Positions 4,818-6,616 of a DNA stretch of 6,616 nucleotides are shown one piece after another. Each line of letters starts with the position of its first letter. The first letter of the stretch is position 1. Source of the DNA: Leucobacter sp. (GTDB lineage Bacteria; Actinomycetota; Actinomycetes; Actinomycetales; Microbacteriaceae); contig JAPSIU010000155.1 of the NCBI GenBank assembly GCA_031178565.1, forward strand, positions 1-6,616. Reading direction: 5' to 3'. Under the pieces are notes generated by a model, which made no database searches, was not told where the DNA came from, and was given only the letters and a program-made list of their open reading frames with translations. A program made the translations under genes and the position numbers.

Positions 4818-6616
4818 GTGATCATGTTCACCGGGAACGTCCGTTCGACACCCGCGGCCTGGTCCGTCGCTCGGAGCCGTCCTCCGCTCAGCGACACCGG
4901 AAGCAGCATGAACGCGTGGGTCTGTCCGCGCGCTTCGGCGGTGACGCGAACGGGGCTCCGGTCCCGGATCGCGAGCTCGAGAAGGCGCGTGAAGTCCCCC
5001 GTGCCGGGCTCCGAACGGGCGGCTCGATAGACCCGTTCGACGAGATTCGCAAGTTCGGCGGGCAGCTCAGGAAGCGCGGGGGCGGAGGCTTCCATCGAAG
5101 GTCCGGCTTCGGCCGAAGCCCCGGCTGCCGCGAGGTCCGCGCTCGCCACCGGAGAGACCGAGCCCGCTGATCCGAGCGAGCGCCGGGTCTGCGCGCCGAA
5201 CTCGGGATCCTCGGCCGGTTCGGATCCCGGCGCCACGAGGCTCGCCGGATAGCGCGCGTCGCTCAGCGCGGCGACGACGTGGTCGGCCCGCAGCCTCGAG
5301 AAGAGCTCCGGGCCGTGCTGCGCTCCCCGATGCAGTTGCAGATGCTGGAGGGTGCGATCGACGAGGAGGGTCTCGCCGAGCTCCGGCCGGGAGACGATGA
5401 TGCGAGCGCGGCCCTCATCGCCGTGATGCTCGTTCACCCTGATGCTTCCGGCGCGCTCCGCGAGCGACCGGAGGAGGTACTCGAGGGGCTGCGGGATCCC
5501 GGTGAGGGAGAGCCGGCCGAAGACCTCCCGCGCCTCTTCCGCCGATGCGCCGCGCTCGAGGGCTTCGGCGAGCGAGGTCTCGGTGATGCGGCGCGTCGAG
5601 GCCACGCCGATGTGCTCCGGCCTGGACAGTGCGGAGAGCGCTGCTTCGTCGCGCGGCGCGAGGGGACCGGGAACGACCACGCTGAGATCGGGCTGCACGT
5701 AGACGCCCGGCGCAGGGTCCGGCATCTCCCGCTCCGCCAGTTCTCGCGCGGCCTCCTCCGCTCCGGCGAGCAGGAGCGCTGCGGGGTCGCTCAGCCGGCC
5801 GCGCACGGTGAGACCGAGGTGCTCGGCGGCCTCCACGAAGGAGGTCGCGGCCGCGACATCGGACCGCGGAAGCAGGGGGAAACGGTGGGGAAGGGCGCTC
5901 GCCGCCGCGGAGAGGTCGCCGTCGCTCGACATGAGCGAGGTTCGGAGCGCCGGCGTCATCGACCGGAATGTCGCGGCGGCGAGACGGAGCCAGCGCTCGG
6001 TGTGGGGGAGCCCGAGCCAGCCGGGGGCGGTGGCGGATGTGCGCAGCAGCTGCGCGGACGGTGCGGCTCGGAGAAGCTCCGCGCGGCCCAGGGAACCGAG
6101 CGTGCGCGAGGTGTGATCGGGATCGACCCCGGTGCTCTCCGCGAGGCCGCGGACGGTGACGACCGCGATCGTGCCGTTGCGGTTGAGCCTCCCCGGCCGG
6201 TCGCGGAGCACGCGCAGGATCTCGGCGGCCTGGCCGACGGCTGTCACCGCGGCCGCGTACCAGGTGCTGGTATCGGCCGCGGGATCCTCGGACCTTCCGT
6301 CCGTCACGATGCTCTCGGCGCCCGTGAGCGGGCGCTCCAGCGGAGGCTCCGAGAGTTCCTCGGCGGAGAGCCCGGCGCTTCGGAGCGCACTGCGCAGCTC
6401 GGCGGTGACCTCCGGGAGCTCGGCCGGTCGCTGCCGATCCAGGCCGACGAGACCGAGTTCCGCGAGCGGGTCGAGCTCCTCGGGCCGGACGCCGGATCCG
6501 AGTCCGAGCAGCGCCGCGAGCGCGTCGCGCTCGAGGGGAGCCAGTGCGCGCGCGATGGATTCCGGGCGGAGGAGCTCGGAGGCGAGCCCGATGGGGTCGA
6601 TCACTCCGGATGCGGC
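4799..6616 (-). CDS. Helicase-associated protein, XPB-domain plus WYL-like C-terminus (5' end outside window)
   Basis: 605 residues are visible. The frame is open to the right edge, and the first possible start in view is a GTG at 6604. Family members I recall, such as M. tuberculosis Rv0862c, are longer, so the N-terminus is probably missing. From the first visible codon: an alpha-helical Leu/Ala-rich region (1-140); a probable winged helix near 148-185 (VVTVRGLAESTGVD onward); a helicase_C_3/XPB N-terminal-like domain about 305-395 (VYVQPDLSVVVPGPL through IPQPLEYLLRSLAERAG); an Ala/Ser/Glu-rich linker about 465-520; and a C-terminal WYL-like domain about 545-605 (PVRVTAEARGQTHAFMLLPV onward) whose namesake W-Y-L residues are degenerate. 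No helicase ATPase motifs are present. Its position just before XPB and the domain shared with it suggest it assists or regulates that helicase. The biochemical function is unknown. Confidence 0.88.
   Translation of the reverse strand, partial: AASGVIDPIGLASELLRPESIARALAPLERDALAALLGLGSGVRPEELDPLAELGLVGLDRQRPAELPEVTAELRSALRSAGLSAEELSEPPLERPLTGAESIVTDGRSEDPAADTSTWYAAAVTAVGQAAEILRVLRDRPGRLNRNGTIAVVTVRGLAESTGVDPDHTSRTLGSLGRAELLRAAPSAQLLRTSATAPGWLGLPHTERWLRLAAATFRSMTPALRTSLMSSDGDLSAAASALPHRFPLLPRSDVAAATSFVEAAEHLGLTVRGRLSDPAALLLAGAEEAARELAEREMPDPAPGVYVQPDLSVVVPGPLAPRDEAALSALSRPEHIGVASTRRITETSLAEALERGASAEEAREVFGRLSLTGIPQPLEYLLRSLAERAGSIRVNEHHGDEGRARIIVSRPELGETLLVDRTLQHLQLHRGAQHGPELFSRLRADHVVAALSDARYPASLVAPGSEPAEDPEFGAQTRRSLGSAGSVSPVASADLAAAGASAEAGPSMEASAPALPELPAELANLVERVYRAARSEPGTGDFTRLLELAIRDRSPVRVTAEARGQTHAFMLLPVSLSGGRLRATDQAAGVERTFPVNMITSVEAV

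Noticed and set aside
3025..4821. A 598-residue stop-free plus-strand frame opposite XPB
   Set aside because: It mirrors the codon structure of the XPB gene, has an Arg/Asp/Val-heavy composition with no recognisable motif, and runs through the intergenic gap. High GC content makes such antisense frames common.
4799..6604. A complete 601-residue helicase-associated gene starting at the GTG at 6604
   Set aside because: The frame remains open to the window edge and family members I recall have more N-terminal sequence, so the gene is more likely truncated by the window. This cannot be proven from the 12 bases beyond.
1..6616. A novel defence, mobile or biosynthetic system
   Set aside because: All five genes belong to recognisable families, composition is uniform, and no transposase, integrase, toxin, nuclease cassette or phased repeats were seen.

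Overview
The window is a 6.6 kb stretch of very GC-rich DNA with the layout of an actinobacterial chromosome. Three things point that way. The GroEL ends in a GMDF-type tail instead of GGM repeats. An XPB/ERCC3-type helicase lies next to a helicase-associated protein, a pairing I recall from actinobacteria (Rv0861c/Rv0862c in Mycobacterium tuberculosis). GTG starts are used and stop-free antisense shadows are common. The dense packing and the style of the two-component pair would suit Microbacteriaceae, but that family-level placement is inference.

Layout: the plus strand carries only the last third of groL (bases 1-536), followed by a strong GC hairpin (551-582) that looks like its terminator. 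Everything else is on the minus strand and converges on groL. In transcription order these genes are the helicase-associated protein (6616 down to 4799, cut by the window edge), the XPB helicase (4728-3016), an OmpR-type response regulator (2963-2262) and its membrane histidine kinase (2260-635). Gaps are 70, 52 and 1 nt with no clear terminator between genes, so the four could be one transcript. Internal promoters before XPB or before the regulator are possible. The intergenic stretches are all under 100 nt and are described below.

How the genes fit together: the kinase and regulator are adjacent and almost certainly cognate. The kinase would sense an envelope signal with a roughly 125-residue extracytoplasmic domain and phosphorylate Asp58 of the regulator. 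XPB is a complete SF2 helicase with Walker A, DEVH, TAT, RED and motif VI. Its N-terminal domain is visibly homologous to a domain in the middle of the upstream helicase-associated protein, which supports a shared DNA-repair or DNA-handling role. Whether the two-component system regulates the helicase pair or merely sits beside it cannot be told from sequence.

I see no mobile element, CRISPR array, RNA gene, toxin-antitoxin module or defence island, and no convincing new system. The most unusual details are a 53-residue Ala/Ser/Pro linker inside the kinase ATP-binding domain that contains five pentapeptide repeats, an exact 24-bp tandem duplication that duplicates a gene's stop codon in frame, competing inverted repeats around the regulator's start codon, and the duplicated domain shared by the helicase pair.
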